Shown: positions 16,878 to 26,879, counted from the first letter of the stretch. The stretch is DNA of 64,000 nucleotides from Burkholderiales bacterium (GCA_905339295.1 CAJPFI010000031.1:46838-110837); one strand, 5' to 3'. Numbers and translations: made by a program. The notes: a model not told the origin generated them from the sequence alone.

Positions 16878-17134
16878 CGCGTCCGCTCGACCTTCAGCCG
16901 CACCTCGCCGGGGTCGCCGTCGATCCGCGTCGCCGTCCAGCCGCGCTCGGCCAGTTCGGGGTACAGGAACACCGGATCGCGTTCGAGATGCACGATGAAC
17001 GCCGACAGCGCCGGCCCGCCGTCGATCAGCGACAGGATCGCCACCATCGGCTCGGGCGGCTTCAGGCCGCGCACGTCCAGGTGCGTGCCGTCCGCCGCGT
17101 CGAAGCGGCGCGCGAACGGATCGGTGGCGTTCAT
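16874..17134 (-). CDS. DUF2249 (TusA/SirA-like fold) protein
   Basis: 86 aa with the family motif HLDVRGLKPPEPMVAILSLIDG, then a C-terminal GDPGEVRLKVER strand. DUF2249 proteins often accompany hemerythrins and NO-response genes; the biochemical role is unknown. It overlaps hcrB upstream and the membrane protein downstream by ATGA, so all three are translated in step. Confidence 0.82.
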   Translation of the reverse strand: MNATDPFARRFDAADGTHLDVRGLKPPEPMVAILSLIDGGPALSAFIVHLERDPVFLYPELAERGWTATRIDGDPGEVRLKVERTR

Positions 17135-18114
17135 GCGATCGCCTCCGCGAGCTCGCGCACCAGCCGCTGCGCGGCCACGGCGGCGACCTGACGACGCCAG
17201 TTCGCCTGCGTCAGCGTCGTTCGCATCGGCGAGACCTGCTTCTGCACCGCCTTGCCGAGATCCGCCAGCAACGCCTCGTCGATCGCGCGGCCCGACCACG
17301 CGTCGGTTCCGGCGAGCCGCAACGGACGCGAGTTGGTGCCGGTCAGCCCGACGGCGAGCGACGCGACGCGGCCCGCGTCGGCCGACAGCCGCACGGCCAC
17401 GCCCGCGAGCGGAAAGTCGATCGCGCCGCGCGCGCGCGCCTTGCGGTAGGCGCTGCGCGCGCGGGGCGGCTGCACGGGCACGACGACGCCCGCCACGAGC
17501 TCGCCCGGCCCGAGCGCGAGGTGCGCGCGCCCGTCGTCGCGGTAGAGGTCCTCGATCGCGATGCCGCGCGTCCCGTCCGGACCGGCGATCTCGACCCGCG
17601 CACCGCACACGATCAGCGCCGGCGCGAGGTCGCCCGCGTAGGCCGCGTGGCAGCGCTCCCCGTGCGGCGCGACATGGCAGGTGTCGCCGCCGTGCTTGAG
17701 ACAATAGTCGTTCGAGCGGCGCCACCACTCGCTCTGGTTGTAGTAGACGCAGCGCGTGTCGACGCACAGGTTTCCGCCGACGGTCGCGACGCTGCGGTGC
17801 CCCGGGGCCGCGATCGACGCCGCGGCCTGCACGACCGCGGGCAGCGCCTGCGCGAGCGCAGCGTCCGACGCGAGGCGCGCGAGCGTCACGTTCGCGCCGA
17901 TGCGCACGCCGTCGTCGCCTGCGACGAGCGCGTCGAGGCCGGCGATGCCCGAGAGGTCGACCAGCACCGGAGGCGATCCCAGGCCGTCGCGCAGGTTGGG
18001 CACGAGGTCGGTGCCGCCGGCGATCGCGCGGGCGCCCGGCGTCCCGGCGAGCCAGCCGATCGCCTCCGCGAGCGAGGACGCGCGGCGCAGCTCGAACGCG
18101 GGCAGCCGTTCCAT
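17131..18114 (-). CDS. hcrB: 4-Hydroxybenzoyl-CoA reductase, FAD/[4Fe-4S] beta subunit
   Basis: 327 aa FAD-binding subunit of the xanthine oxidase family (AIAGGTDLVPNLRDG, TVGGNLCVDTRC). The insert with Cys122, Cys138, Cys146 and Cys155 matches the extra [4Fe-4S] loop that sets 4-hydroxybenzoyl-CoA reductase apart from other family members, at the numbering I recall for the Thauera enzyme. This supports electron input from low-potential ferredoxin into reductive dehydroxylation. Gene starts 1 bp after hcrA ends. Confidence 0.9.
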   Translation of the reverse strand: MERLPAFELRRASSLAEAIGWLAGTPGARAIAGGTDLVPNLRDGLGSPPVLVDLSGIAGLDALVAGDDGVRIGANVTLARLASDAALAQALPAVVQAAASIAAPGHRSVATVGGNLCVDTRCVYYNQSEWWRRSNDYCLKHGGDTCHVAPHGERCHAAYAGDLAPALIVCGARVEIAGPDGTRGIAIEDLYRDDGRAHLALGPGELVAGVVVPVQPPRARSAYRKARARGAIDFPLAGVAVRLSADAGRVASLAVGLTGTNSRPLRLAGTDAWSGRAIDEALLADLGKAVQKQVSPMRTTLTQANWRRQVAAVAAQRLVRELAEAIA

Positions 18115-18115
18115 G

Positions 18116-20467
18116 TCAGTCCGCGCCCTGCGGCACGGGCTTCGCGGCGCGCCGCAGGCGCTCGGCGCGGCGGCGCGCGACGATCGCCTCCAGCACGCGA
18201 TCGGGCGACGCGGGCAGCGCGTCGAGCCGCAGTCCGATCGCGTCCGCGATCGCGTTGGTGAGCGCCGGCAGGAACGCCGAGAGCGATCCCTCGCCAGCCT
18301 CCTTCGCTCCGAACGGGCCGTTCGGGTCCGGCGCCTCGACGATCGACGTATCGATCGGCGGCGACTCGACGATCGTCGGCACCCGGTAGTCGAGAAGGTT
18401 CGCGCGCGCGTGAAGGCCGTCGAGGTATTGCGTCTCCTCGGACAGCGCCTGTCCCATCCCCATCCACACCGACCCCTGCACCTGGCCCTCGACCGAGAGC
18501 GGGTTGATCGCGCGCCCGCAGTCGTGCGCGACCCATACCCCGACGACGCGCACCATCCCGGTGTCCTCGTCGACCTCGACCTCGGCGACGAGCGCGGCGT
18601 ACGAGAAGCCCGCCGACGAGCCGACGGCGGCGCCGCGGAACCTGCCGCCCTGCGTCTCCGGCGGCGTCGACCACGCGCCCTTGGCCGTGATCGTGCCGGT
18701 GTCCCTCAACGCCTCGGTGACGACTTCCTTGTAGGCGAGCTCGCGGTCCGTGCCGGCGACGCGGCAGCGCTCGCCCTCCCACTCGACATCGTCGGGATGA
18801 ACCTCGAGCCGCCTTGCCGCCGCCGCGACGAGCACGCGCTTGAGTTCGTCGGCCGCGCGGATCGCCGCGTTGCCGACCATGAACGACACGCGCGAGCTGT
18901 ACGAGCCGTTGTCCTTCGGCGTCACGGCACTGTCGTTCGCGAACACGGTGAAGCGGGACATCGGCAGCCGCAGCACCTCGGCCGCCGCCTGCGCGAGCAG
19001 CGTCGAGCTGCCCTGCCCGATGTCCGAGGCGCCGGTCAGCACGGTGATCCCGCCGTCGAAGTCGAGCTTGAGGTTGACGACCGCGTGCGGCTCGCCGGTC
19101 CAGTGCACCGGCTTGGCCGAGCCCGACACGTAATGGGAGCACGCCATGCCGAGGCCGTGGCCGCGCGGCAGCCGCCCCCGGCGCTCGCGCCACCGCGAGC
19201 GGCGCTCGACGATGTCGAGGCACTGCGCGAGGCCGCACGAGTTGACCTGCAGGTCGTTGATCGTGCGGTGCGGCGCCTCGATCAGGTTCGCGCGGCGCAC
19301 CGCGAACGGGTCCAGCCCGAGCTCCGCGGCCATCGCGTCGAGCAGCGACTCGAACGCGTGGCGCACGTCGACCGATCCGTGGCCGCGCATCGCGCCGTTG
19401 GGCGGCGTGTTCGCGTACACCCGGAATCCCTTGTAGCGCGACGCGGGCACGCGGTAGAGCGCGTGGATCAGCGCGCCCGCGTAGAGGATCGTGACCAGCC
19501 CGTAGCCCGCGTAGGCGCCGCCGCGCTGCACGACCTCGGCCTCGACCGCGGTGATCGCGCCCGACTTCGCGAGGCCGATCTTCAGCCGCACGTCGGTCTC
19601 GGGGCGGCCGCGGTGCGTGAGGAAGGTCTCCTCGCGCGTGAGCTCGAGGCGTACGGTGCCGCCAGCCGCGCGCGCGAGCAGCGCCGCGACGATCTCGAAA
19701 TTGAGCGTCTCGGTCCGGTGCCCGAAGCCGCCGCCGACGAACGGCTTGATCACGCGGATCGCCGACTCGTCGAGCCGCAGGCAGCGGGCGAGCGCGAGAT
19801 GCACGTAGTACGGCACCTGCGTCACCGAGTGCAGCGTGAGCCTCCCGCGCTCGGCGTCCCATGCGGCCAGCGCCGCGTTGGGCTCCATCATCGCCTGGTG
19901 GACCTCGGCGTAATGGAACGACTGCTCGCGCACCAGGTCGGCCGACGCGAAGCCGCCGTCGACGTCGCCGAACGTCTGCTCGACCGCACGCTCCACGTTG
20001 CCCGGCTTGTCGTCGTGCAGCAGCACGGAGCCCTCGGCGCGCGCGGCGGCCGCGTCGAAGACCGCGGGCAACGGCTCGAGGTCGAGCTCGATCGCCTCGA
20101 GCGCCGCCCGGGCGGTCGCCGGATCGTCGGCGGCGACCGCGGCCACCGGCTCGCCGCGGTAGCGCACGCGACCGCGCGCGAGCGGAAACTCGTTCTGCGC
20201 GATCGGGATCACGCCGTACGCGACGGCGCAATCCTCGCCGGTCACGACCGCGCGCACGCCGGGCATCGCGCGCGCGCGCGAGGTGTCGATGCCGCGGATC
20301 GTCGCGTGCGCGACGGGACTGCGAAGGATCGCGCCGACGAGCGCGTCGCGCGGCGCGAGGTCGGCCGTGTAGCGCGCCGCACCGGTCACCTTGTCGACGC
20401 CGTCGACGAGCGGCTGGCGCACTCCCACCGCAGCCGGAGGCGGATCGCGCCTGTCCGGCAAGCTCAT
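18116..20467 (-). CDS. hcrA: 4-Hydroxybenzoyl-CoA reductase, molybdenum-cofactor alpha subunit
   Basis: 783 aa from ATG at 20467, which overlaps the hcrC stop by ATGA. Xanthine-oxidase-family large subunit: [17 protein letters not shown] at the N terminus, [38 protein letters not shown] and the C-terminal [11 protein letters not shown] containing the conserved Glu. Catalyses removal of the para-hydroxyl from 4-hydroxybenzoyl-CoA to give benzoyl-CoA. A generic aldehyde oxidase is the alternative, disfavoured by the HcrB insert and context. Confidence 0.9.
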   Translation of the reverse strand: MSLPDRRDPPPAAVGVRQPLVDGVDKVTGAARYTADLAPRDALVGAILRSPVAHATIRGIDTSRARAMPGVRAVVTGEDCAVAYGVIPIAQNEFPLARGRVRYRGEPVAAVAADDPATARAALEAIELDLEPLPAVFDAAAARAEGSVLLHDDKPGNVERAVEQTFGDVDGGFASADLVREQSFHYAEVHQAMMEPNAALAAWDAERGRLTLHSVTQVPYYVHLALARCLRLDESAIRVIKPFVGGGFGHRTETLNFEIVAALLARAAGGTVRLELTREETFLTHRGRPETDVRLKIGLAKSGAITAVEAEVVQRGGAYAGYGLVTILYAGALIHALYRVPASRYKGFRVYANTPPNGAMRGHGSVDVRHAFESLLDAMAAELGLDPFAVRRANLIEAPHRTINDLQVNSCGLAQCLDIVERRSRWRERRGRLPRGHGLGMACSHYVSGSAKPVHWTGEPHAVVNLKLDFDGGITVLTGASDIGQGSSTLLAQAAAEVLRLPMSRFTVFANDSAVTPKDNGSYSSRVSFMVGNAAIRAADELKRVLVAAAARRLEVHPDDVEWEGERCRVAGTDRELAYKEVVTEALRDTGTITAKGAWSTPPETQGGRFRGAAVGSSAGFSYAALVAEVEVDEDTGMVRVVGVWVAHDCGRAINPLSVEGQVQGSVWMGMGQALSEETQYLDGLHARANLLDYRVPTIVESPPIDTSIVEAPDPNGPFGAKEAGEGSLSAFLPALTNAIADAIGLRLDALPASPDRVLEAIVARRRAERLRRAAKPVPQGAD

Positions 20468-20979
20468 CGCGTGGCCTGCGTCGCGTCGGCCCGGCGGGGC
20501 GCATCCCCGGGCGTTCCGACTCCGGCGGCCGCCTGCACCGCCTCGATGATCTTCACGTAGCCGGTGCAGCGGCACAGGTTGCCGCCGAGCGCCTCGCGGA
20601 TCGCGACCTCGTCGGGGGCCGGGTCCCCGCGCAGCAGCGCCTCGGCCGCCATGATCATCCCCGGCGTGCAGAAGCCGCATTGCGTGCCGAGCTTCTCGTG
20701 GAACGCGGCCTGCAGCGCGCTCATGCGCCCGCCCGCGGACTGCGACTCGATCGTCTCCACGCGGGCGCCCTCGCAGCGCGCGACGAGCGTCAGGCAAGCG
20801 AGCCGCGGCGCGTCGTCGACGAGCACCGTGCACGCGCCGCACTCGCCGCCGTCGCAACCGCGCTTCGTGCCGGTCAGGCCGAGCTGCTCGCGCAGGAAGT
20901 CGAGGAGCAGCGTCGCGTCGCCGACCGCCTCCTCGCGGAGCCTGCCGTTGACGACGAGCGAGACGAGGCGCTTGCCCAT
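20464..20979 (-). CDS. hcrC: 4-Hydroxybenzoyl-CoA reductase, 2[2Fe-2S] gamma subunit
   Basis: 171 aa. N-terminal plant-type [2Fe-2S] motif [12 protein letters not shown] with a later Cys (LACLT), and C-terminal [11 protein letters not shown] plus CRCTGY for the second cluster. First gene of hcrC-hcrA-hcrB, only 4 bp after the ligase gene upstream on the same strand. Carries electrons from HcrB to the Mo site in HcrA. Confidence 0.9.
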   Translation of the reverse strand: MGKRLVSLVVNGRLREEAVGDATLLLDFLREQLGLTGTKRGCDGGECGACTVLVDDAPRLACLTLVARCEGARVETIESQSAGGRMSALQAAFHEKLGTQCGFCTPGMIMAAEALLRGDPAPDEVAIREALGGNLCRCTGYVKIIEAVQAAAGVGTPGDAPRRADATQATR

Positions 20980-20983
20980 GGCC

Positions 20984-22336
20984 TCAATGCGCCTTCGGCC
21001 GCAGGTCGCGAACGCGCACCGCCTTGCCCTGCGAGCGGGGGATCTCGCCCGGCGCCTTCATCGTCACGTCGGTCGTGATGCCGACGAGCGACTTCACGTG
21101 GTGCGCCACGCGACGCGCGAGCTCCGGGTACGAGGACGCCGCCGCCTCCGGCGCCGCCTCGACCTCGATGGAGACGTGGTCGAGGCTTCCGCGCCGCTCG
21201 ACGACGAGCTGGTAGTGCGGCGCGATGCCCGGCAACCCGACCAGCACCGCCTCGATCTGCGACGGGTAGACGTTGACGCCGCGGATGATCAGCATGTCGT
21301 CGTTGCGCCCGGTCACGCGCAGGATGCGCCGGTGCGTGCGACCGCAGCCGCACGGCTCGCCCGTCATGCGCGTGATGTCGCGCGTCCGGTAGCGCAGCAT
21401 CGGCAGCGCTTCCTTCGTGAGGGTCGTGATCACGAGCTCGCCCGCCTCGCCGTCGGCCAGCGGCGTCCCGGTCTCCGGGTCGATCACCTCGAACAGGAAA
21501 TGATCCTCCCATCCGTGCAGCCCGGCCTGCTCGGGGCACTCGCACGCCACGCCGGGCCCCATGATCTCGGAAAGCCCGTAGATGTCGATCGCCTTGAGCC
21601 CCAGCCGCGCCTCGATCTCGCGCCGCAGCGCCTCGCTCCACGGCTCCGCGCCGAACAGCCCGACCTGCAACCGTCCCTGACGGCGCAGGTCCACGCCCTG
21701 GGCCTCCGCCATCTCGGCGATCGCGAGCGCGTAGGACGGCGTCGCGCACAGCACGCGCGCGCCGAAGTCGACGATCAGCGCGATCTGGCGCTCGGTCGAG
21801 CCGCCCGACATCGGCACCACCACCGCGCCGAGCTTCTCCGCGCCGTAGTGCGCGCCCAGGCCGCCGGTGAACAGCCCGTAGCCGTAGGCGTTGTGGACGA
21901 CGTCGCCGGGCCGCGCCCCGGCGCACGCGAGCGAGCGCGCCATCAGTCCCGCCCAGTTGTCGAGGTCGCGCGCGGTGTAGCCGACCACCGTCGGCTTGCC
22001 GGTCGTCCCCGACGACGCGTGCAAGCGCGCGAGCTCGCCCACCGGCCTGGCGAACAGGCCGAACGGGTAGGCGTCGCGCAGGTCGGTCTTGACCGTGAAC
22101 GGGAGCCGCACGACGTCGTCGAGCGTGGCGATGTCGTCGATCGTCACGCCCGCCGAGCGCATCCGCTCACGATGCAGCGGCACGTTGCTCCACGCGTTGG
22201 CCACGGTCGCGCGCAGGCGCTCGAGCTGCAGCGCGCGCAGCCGCTCGCGTGGCATCGTCTCGATCGCCGCGTCGCGCGCGCCGGAGGCGCGGGCACGCGC
22301 CATCACGTCCGCTTCCGCCGTCGTTGTCGCTCCCAT
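20984..22336 (-). CDS. padJ: Phenylacetate-CoA ligase (anaerobic type)
   Basis: 450 aa adenylate-forming enzyme of the PaaK family, starting at ATG 22336 behind GGAGGAGG. Motifs: HASSGTTGKPTVVGYT (P-loop-like), YGLSEIMGPGVACEC, TRDITRMTGEPCGCGRTHRRI and the C-terminal RSQGKAVRV lysine. Activates phenylacetate to phenylacetyl-CoA with ATP, feeding PadBCD encoded just upstream. A related aryl acid cannot be excluded; no separate 4-hydroxybenzoate-CoA ligase is visible near hcr. Confidence 0.82.
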   Translation of the reverse strand: MGATTTAEADVMARARASGARDAAIETMPRERLRALQLERLRATVANAWSNVPLHRERMRSAGVTIDDIATLDDVVRLPFTVKTDLRDAYPFGLFARPVGELARLHASSGTTGKPTVVGYTARDLDNWAGLMARSLACAGARPGDVVHNAYGYGLFTGGLGAHYGAEKLGAVVVPMSGGSTERQIALIVDFGARVLCATPSYALAIAEMAEAQGVDLRRQGRLQVGLFGAEPWSEALRREIEARLGLKAIDIYGLSEIMGPGVACECPEQAGLHGWEDHFLFEVIDPETGTPLADGEAGELVITTLTKEALPMLRYRTRDITRMTGEPCGCGRTHRRILRVTGRNDDMLIIRGVNVYPSQIEAVLVGLPGIAPHYQLVVERRGSLDHVSIEVEAAPEAAASSYPELARRVAHHVKSLVGITTDVTMKAPGEIPRSQGKAVRVRDLRPKAH

Positions 22337-22564
22337 CCTCGTCCTCCTCCTGCTAGTGTCGCGCCCCGGAAGTCCCCTGCACAAGGGCGGACGGGAAATG
22401 GCGCGTGGCCCCCTCGCCGCCCCTGCGGGATCTCCCGGGCCGTGCTGCGCGCGGCTTTTCGTCCTGCCCCACGTTCGCCGCCTTTTCGTGCCGCACCGAC
22501 TTCCCTGCCATGCTGTGGCGCAGTCTGCCTCCCCGGCGGGACACCTGCGCCGTCGCCGTGCGCG

Positions 22565-23422
22565 TCAGGTCCGCGCGCCCCGGACCGGCATGTGCGGGAC
22601 CGCGAAACCCTGGTTGTACGCGCCGCGCAGGATGAGCGCGATCTTGAACCACGCGCCCCCCGCGAGCGCGAGCGCGCCGGCGGCGGCCGACAACCCGAGC
22701 ACCCACGCCTCGACGCTCATCGTCGCGGCGACGGCGAGCAACACCAACGGTGCGAGGGTCCCCGCGACGGCGAGCGCCCACCCCGCGGGCGCGAGCGCGG
22801 CGGCGGCGCGCGGCGCCCCGGCGATCGTCCTGCGGTAGGCGAGCCAGGCGAGCAGCCGCGCGACGAGCAGCACGCCGAGCAGCGCGAGTGCGCCGCGCGT
22901 CCCCTGCGCGTGCGCCGCGGCCACGAGCCACCATGCGCCCGCGCCTTCGGCGAGCGACGTCGTCACGATGAGCCCGGCCGTCGCGGGCGAGCGCCACGCG
23001 GGAATGCCCTTCGCGGCGTTCAGCATGCGGCCCTGGCAATAGACGAACGCCAGCGCGACGAGCGCCGCGAGCGCGCCGGCCACCGTCGCCGCCGGCGCTT
23101 CGGCGCGGTGCATCCATGCCGCGACGAGCGCCATCGCGGCCAGCGCGATCGCGACGTAGGCCTCGCGGCTCATCCACGACGTGCGCGGGTTCGTGAAGAC
23201 CCTGATCGCGCGGAACGGCCGGCCGATCTCGAGCCACACCGAGAACAGTCCGGCGCCGACCAGCGCGAGTCCGGCGACGAGCGCGAGCGCGGCGGGCGTG
23301 CCGCGCGCGCCGGCGAGCGACGCGAACACGATCACGCCCGAGCCGATGCCGCCGAACACGAAGTTCGCCGCGGCGCGCAGGTCCCAGTGGCGCTGCACCC
23401 AGGGTGCCGGTCCGTAGCTCAT
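22565..23422 (-). CDS. padD: Phenylacetyl-CoA:acceptor oxidoreductase, membrane anchor (NrfD/DmsC type)
   Basis: 285 aa with eight membrane spans, a typical NrfD/DmsC-like quinone-reactive anchor (WDLRAAANFVFGGIGSGVIVFASL, GLFSVWLEIGRPFRA, NPRTSWMSREA). Overlaps padC by ATGA. It anchors PadBC and passes electrons to quinone. The 228 bp between its stop and the ligase start show no clear promoter. Confidence 0.85.
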   Translation of the reverse strand: MSYGPAPWVQRHWDLRAAANFVFGGIGSGVIVFASLAGARGTPAALALVAGLALVGAGLFSVWLEIGRPFRAIRVFTNPRTSWMSREAYVAIALAAMALVAAWMHRAEAPAATVAGALAALVALAFVYCQGRMLNAAKGIPAWRSPATAGLIVTTSLAEGAGAWWLVAAAHAQGTRGALALLGVLLVARLLAWLAYRRTIAGAPRAAAALAPAGWALAVAGTLAPLVLLAVAATMSVEAWVLGLSAAAGALALAGGAWFKIALILRGAYNQGFAVPHMPVRGART

Positions 23423-24123
23423 GCCAGTTCCATCGCCTGCTCGACGAGCTTCCGCAGCGCCGGCACGCCGCCGTCCGGCCCGGCGCCGTCCCACAGGTAG
23501 TAGAACCCCGGCCCGGTACCGAGCTCCGAGTGCATCCTGAAGTGGCGGTTGCCCTCGAGCAGGGTCGAGACGTTGCTCGCCGGGTCGTCGAGGTCGCCGA
23601 ACGTGAGCGCCTGCGCGATGCACGCGTTGACGCACGCGGGCGTGGCCTCCGGGTCGACGCCCGGCGTCATGCCGGCGGCGAGCCCCGCGTCGATGCGCTC
23701 GACGCAGAACGTGCACTTGGTGGCGACGGCGATGCGGTCCGGATCGTGCCGTTTCGTCTCGTGCGCGGCGGGCGCGCCGTAGGCGAAGGTCGCGCGTTCC
23801 GTCTTGTAGCGCGCCTGGTAGGGGCAGGCGACGGCGCAGTACGCGCAGCCGATGCACAGGTCGTAGTCGATCGTGACGATGCCGTCGGCGCGCTTGCGCG
23901 TCGCCGTCGTCGGGCAGACGTGCATGCACGGCGGGTCGTCGCAGTGCTGGCAGCCGACCGGCACGAACGCGCGCTTCACGTCCGGGTAGTCGCCGACCTC
24001 GACGTCGAGCACGCGCCGCCACTGCACGCCCGGCGGCGTCGCGTTCGCGTGCTTGCACGCCGCGGTGCAGGTCTGGCAGCCGACGCAGCGGCGCAGGTCC
24101 GCGATCATCGCCCAGCGCGTCAT
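23419..24123 (-). CDS. padC: Phenylacetyl-CoA:acceptor oxidoreductase, four-cluster Fe-S subunit
   Basis: 234 aa DmsB/NrfC-type protein with four cysteine groups: CVGCQTCTAACK, CQHCDDPPCMHVCP, CIGCAYCAVACP and CTFC...CVNAC. It links the Mo-containing PadB to the membrane anchor PadD. ATGA overlaps on both sides indicate coupled synthesis of the three subunits. Confidence 0.88.
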   Translation of the reverse strand: MTRWAMIADLRRCVGCQTCTAACKHANATPPGVQWRRVLDVEVGDYPDVKRAFVPVGCQHCDDPPCMHVCPTTATRKRADGIVTIDYDLCIGCAYCAVACPYQARYKTERATFAYGAPAAHETKRHDPDRIAVATKCTFCVERIDAGLAAGMTPGVDPEATPACVNACIAQALTFGDLDDPASNVSTLLEGNRHFRMHSELGTGPGFYYLWDGAGPDGGVPALRKLVEQAMELA

Positions 24124-26879
24124 CGCGGCCCCCTGCGCGCGCCGCCGGCGCGGCGCAGCGACACGCGCACGACGTCGGCGCCCGATCCGGTCGCGTCGGT
24201 GAGCGCGAGCGACATCGTCGCCAGCGAGTTGAGGCTCGCGAGGCCGAAGTCCTTGGCGTACGGCGTCGCCCAGTGGTCGAACTGGCCGATCGCGAGCAGC
24301 GTGTCGGGCCGGATGCCCTCGCGCACGACCGCGAGGCCTCGCGTCGAGCGGTGCGGCGTCGCGATCTCGATCTCGTCGCCGTCGGCGATGCCGAGCCGCC
24401 TCGCCGTCGCTCCGTTGACGATGACGCCGCGATGGCCGGCGATGTTGTCGGCGACCTCCTTGATGAGCTGCATCCCGACGTTGCCGCCCCACGCGTACTG
24501 CATGCTTCGCGCCGTGAGCAGCCAGAACGGGAACGCCTCCGGTTCGCCGCCCTGCTCCCGGAGCGCCGCCTCCCACACGCCCGGGAAGTCCTTCCATGCC
24601 GGCAGCGCCTGGTACTCCTCGAGCTGCCTGTCCCACCAGTGCATGTCGTGCTCGTGCAGCCTGGCGCCGAGCTCCGCGCCCACGCGCTTCAGCCGTTCCT
24701 GGTACGGCAGCTCGAAGCGCAGCCCGTGCTCGACGAGCGTCGGCAGCAGGTACCAATCGAGCTGCGGATACGGCCGGGTGAGGAATCCCTTCTCCTTCCA
24801 CCAGTCGAGGCCGTGCATCTCGCGTCCGTCGGTGACCTCGGCGCTGGCGGCCTTGCACACCGCGTCCCAGATCTCCTCGCGCGATTGCCGCCGCCCGGCG
24901 TCGAGCTCGACGTTCCAGGCGGCCGACTTGAGCGGCACCCCCGCGACACCGCGGTTGATCGCCGTCACGTACTCGCGCGTGAGGCCGCACCGGTCGGCCA
25001 GCTCGCTCGCGATGTCGGTGAAGTCGCGCGCGTCGCCCTGCGTCGCCACCGCCGGCTGGCGCAGCGCGAAGCCCTGGTGGTCCCAGAACTGCTCGACGAA
25101 CTTCGTGCCGCCGATGCGGATCAGCTGCAGGCTCTCGAGGTCGGTCGCGTCGGGCAGGAGCACGTCGGCGAAGTGGTTGGTCTCGTCGCGCGTGAACGCG
25201 AAGGCGACCACGAACGGGAAGCGCGCCATCCGCTTCTGCACTTCCGCCGTGTCCCAGAACGAGATCGCGGGATTGGTCCGGTAGACGAACCACACGTCGG
25301 GCGGCATGACGCGCGGCAGTCCCTTCGGCGTCTCGTCGAGGAACATCCACGAGAAGTGCGTCGGGCCCAGCGCCTGGCTCCACGGGCCGTCGGCGGCGAG
25401 CGGCACCATCGTCCGGTACGCGTTGCGGATGTTCGGCTTCGGCGACCAGCGCGCCTTGTCGGTCGTATTGAGCGGGTACGCCATGAACCCGTCGGGTCCC
25501 GCCTTCACGCTCTTCAGCCGGTCGCTCTGCGGGCGGTTCAGCCGCACGGTCGTGCCGATCGTGCCGCCGGGAACCTCGAGCGCGCCGACGAGCACGGCGA
25601 GCATCGTGCGCGCCCAGCAGCACTCGTAGCCGCCCCAGCCGTTGTTGACGGTCTTGCCGAGCGACACCGCCACCGGCCGGAACGGCAGGGTCACGCCCTC
25701 GATCTCGATCGTCTCGCCGACGCGCGCGTGGTCGAGGTACTCGCGCGCGATCTTGCGGATGCGCGCCGCGGGCACCTCGCACACGGCCTCCGCCCACTCC
25801 GGCGAATACGGCGCGAGGTGCTCGGCGGTCAGCGTGAAGGCGGTCGTGCCCGGCAGCCGGCCTTGCGCGAGCAGCGCCTCGTCGGGCCCGATCTCGACCG
25901 CATCGACCTCGTGGCGGCCTTCCAGCGCCTCGACCACGCCGGGCGTGTCGTGCGCGACCGCGACGCCGCGAGCCTCGTCCCACACGAGCGGCTTCAACGT
26001 GGCGCGGTCGCGCAGGTAGTAGCCGTTCGGGCCGACGAGGTAGGCCGACGCGGTGCGCTTCGCGAGGAAGGGCAGGTCGAGGCGCTTGCGAGGCATCTCG
26101 TGCACCAGCACGTGGAGCAGCGCGAACAGGAACGCGGCGTCGGTCTTCGGCTTGATCGGGACCCACTCGGCCGAGCATGCGCCGGTGATCGACAGGTGCG
26201 GCTCGACCTGCACGCGCTTCATGCCGCGCACGCGCGCGTTCGCGTGCCGCCAGACCCCGACCACGCCGCCCGACGCCTCGACATTCGCGCCGCAGGAGAT
26301 CAGGTAGTCGGTACGCGGCGTGTCCGGCGCGACGATGAACGCGCGATGCCAGAACTCGCCGTACAGGTGCTCCGAGTGGTAGCACTTGACGCCCTGCCCC
26401 GACCCGAAGCCCATGTCGACCGGCCCCCATGCGGACAGGAACGCGGGGAACGTGCCCATGTACGACTGCGGCGTGCCGCCGCCCCCGAACGTCGCGGCGA
26501 CGCGCGGGTAGCCCGACGCGTCGGCGAGTCCCTCGGCGCGGATCGCGTTCAGCTTCGCGGCGATCAGCGAGTACGCGTCCTCCCACGAGATCGGGACGAA
26601 GCCGGGATCCTCGTCGCGCCCCTTGCGCGGATTGGTCCGCACCATCGGCGTGAGCACGCGGTTCGGGTGATACGTCTTCTGCACGAGCCCGTAGGCCTTG
26701 ACGCACACCTTGCCGCCGCCGGGATGCACCTCGGCGGCGCAGAAATTCGGCTCGACCTCGGTCGCGACGCCGTCGACCACCTTGACCGTAAGCAGGTCGG
26801 GGCCCGCGACGCACTGGTAGCAGTACGTCGGGACCCGCGTGGAGGCGGTGGCGGCCACGGCGCCGGGCCGGTCAGGCAT
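24120..26879 (-). CDS. padB: Phenylacetyl-CoA:acceptor oxidoreductase, molybdopterin catalytic subunit
   Basis: 919 aa member of the DMSO-reductase molybdopterin family. N-terminal Fe-S region has CYQC (Cys20, Cys23), Cys47 and Cys59; the usual third Cys of CxxCxxxC is absent. C-terminal MGDN-binding segment (HRGVIVNGATARRLGIADGDEIEI). It oxidises phenylacetyl-CoA to phenylglyoxylate in a four-electron, quinone-linked reaction as described for Azoarcus evansii and Thauera. No twin-arginine signal is seen at the N terminus. Starts 8 bp inside the preceding thioesterase gene. Confidence 0.87.
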   Translation of the reverse strand: MPDRPGAVAATASTRVPTYCYQCVAGPDLLTVKVVDGVATEVEPNFCAAEVHPGGGKVCVKAYGLVQKTYHPNRVLTPMVRTNPRKGRDEDPGFVPISWEDAYSLIAAKLNAIRAEGLADASGYPRVAATFGGGGTPQSYMGTFPAFLSAWGPVDMGFGSGQGVKCYHSEHLYGEFWHRAFIVAPDTPRTDYLISCGANVEASGGVVGVWRHANARVRGMKRVQVEPHLSITGACSAEWVPIKPKTDAAFLFALLHVLVHEMPRKRLDLPFLAKRTASAYLVGPNGYYLRDRATLKPLVWDEARGVAVAHDTPGVVEALEGRHEVDAVEIGPDEALLAQGRLPGTTAFTLTAEHLAPYSPEWAEAVCEVPAARIRKIAREYLDHARVGETIEIEGVTLPFRPVAVSLGKTVNNGWGGYECCWARTMLAVLVGALEVPGGTIGTTVRLNRPQSDRLKSVKAGPDGFMAYPLNTTDKARWSPKPNIRNAYRTMVPLAADGPWSQALGPTHFSWMFLDETPKGLPRVMPPDVWFVYRTNPAISFWDTAEVQKRMARFPFVVAFAFTRDETNHFADVLLPDATDLESLQLIRIGGTKFVEQFWDHQGFALRQPAVATQGDARDFTDIASELADRCGLTREYVTAINRGVAGVPLKSAAWNVELDAGRRQSREEIWDAVCKAASAEVTDGREMHGLDWWKEKGFLTRPYPQLDWYLLPTLVEHGLRFELPYQERLKRVGAELGARLHEHDMHWWDRQLEEYQALPAWKDFPGVWEAALREQGGEPEAFPFWLLTARSMQYAWGGNVGMQLIKEVADNIAGHRGVIVNGATARRLGIADGDEIEIATPHRSTRGLAVVREGIRPDTLLAIGQFDHWATPYAKDFGLASLNSLATMSLALTDATGSGADVVRVSLRRAGGARRGPR

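Noticed and set aside
22337..22564. Separate promoter and leader gene for the phenylacetate-CoA ligase
   Set aside because: Short open frames here lack ribosome sites and motifs, and no -35/-10 pair, FNR box or GGTA/TACC element is convincing.
24120..26879. Twin-arginine export signal on PadB
   Set aside because: The N terminus has no RR-x-F-L-K pattern or hydrophobic stretch before the first Cys; the enzyme is probably on the cytoplasmic side.
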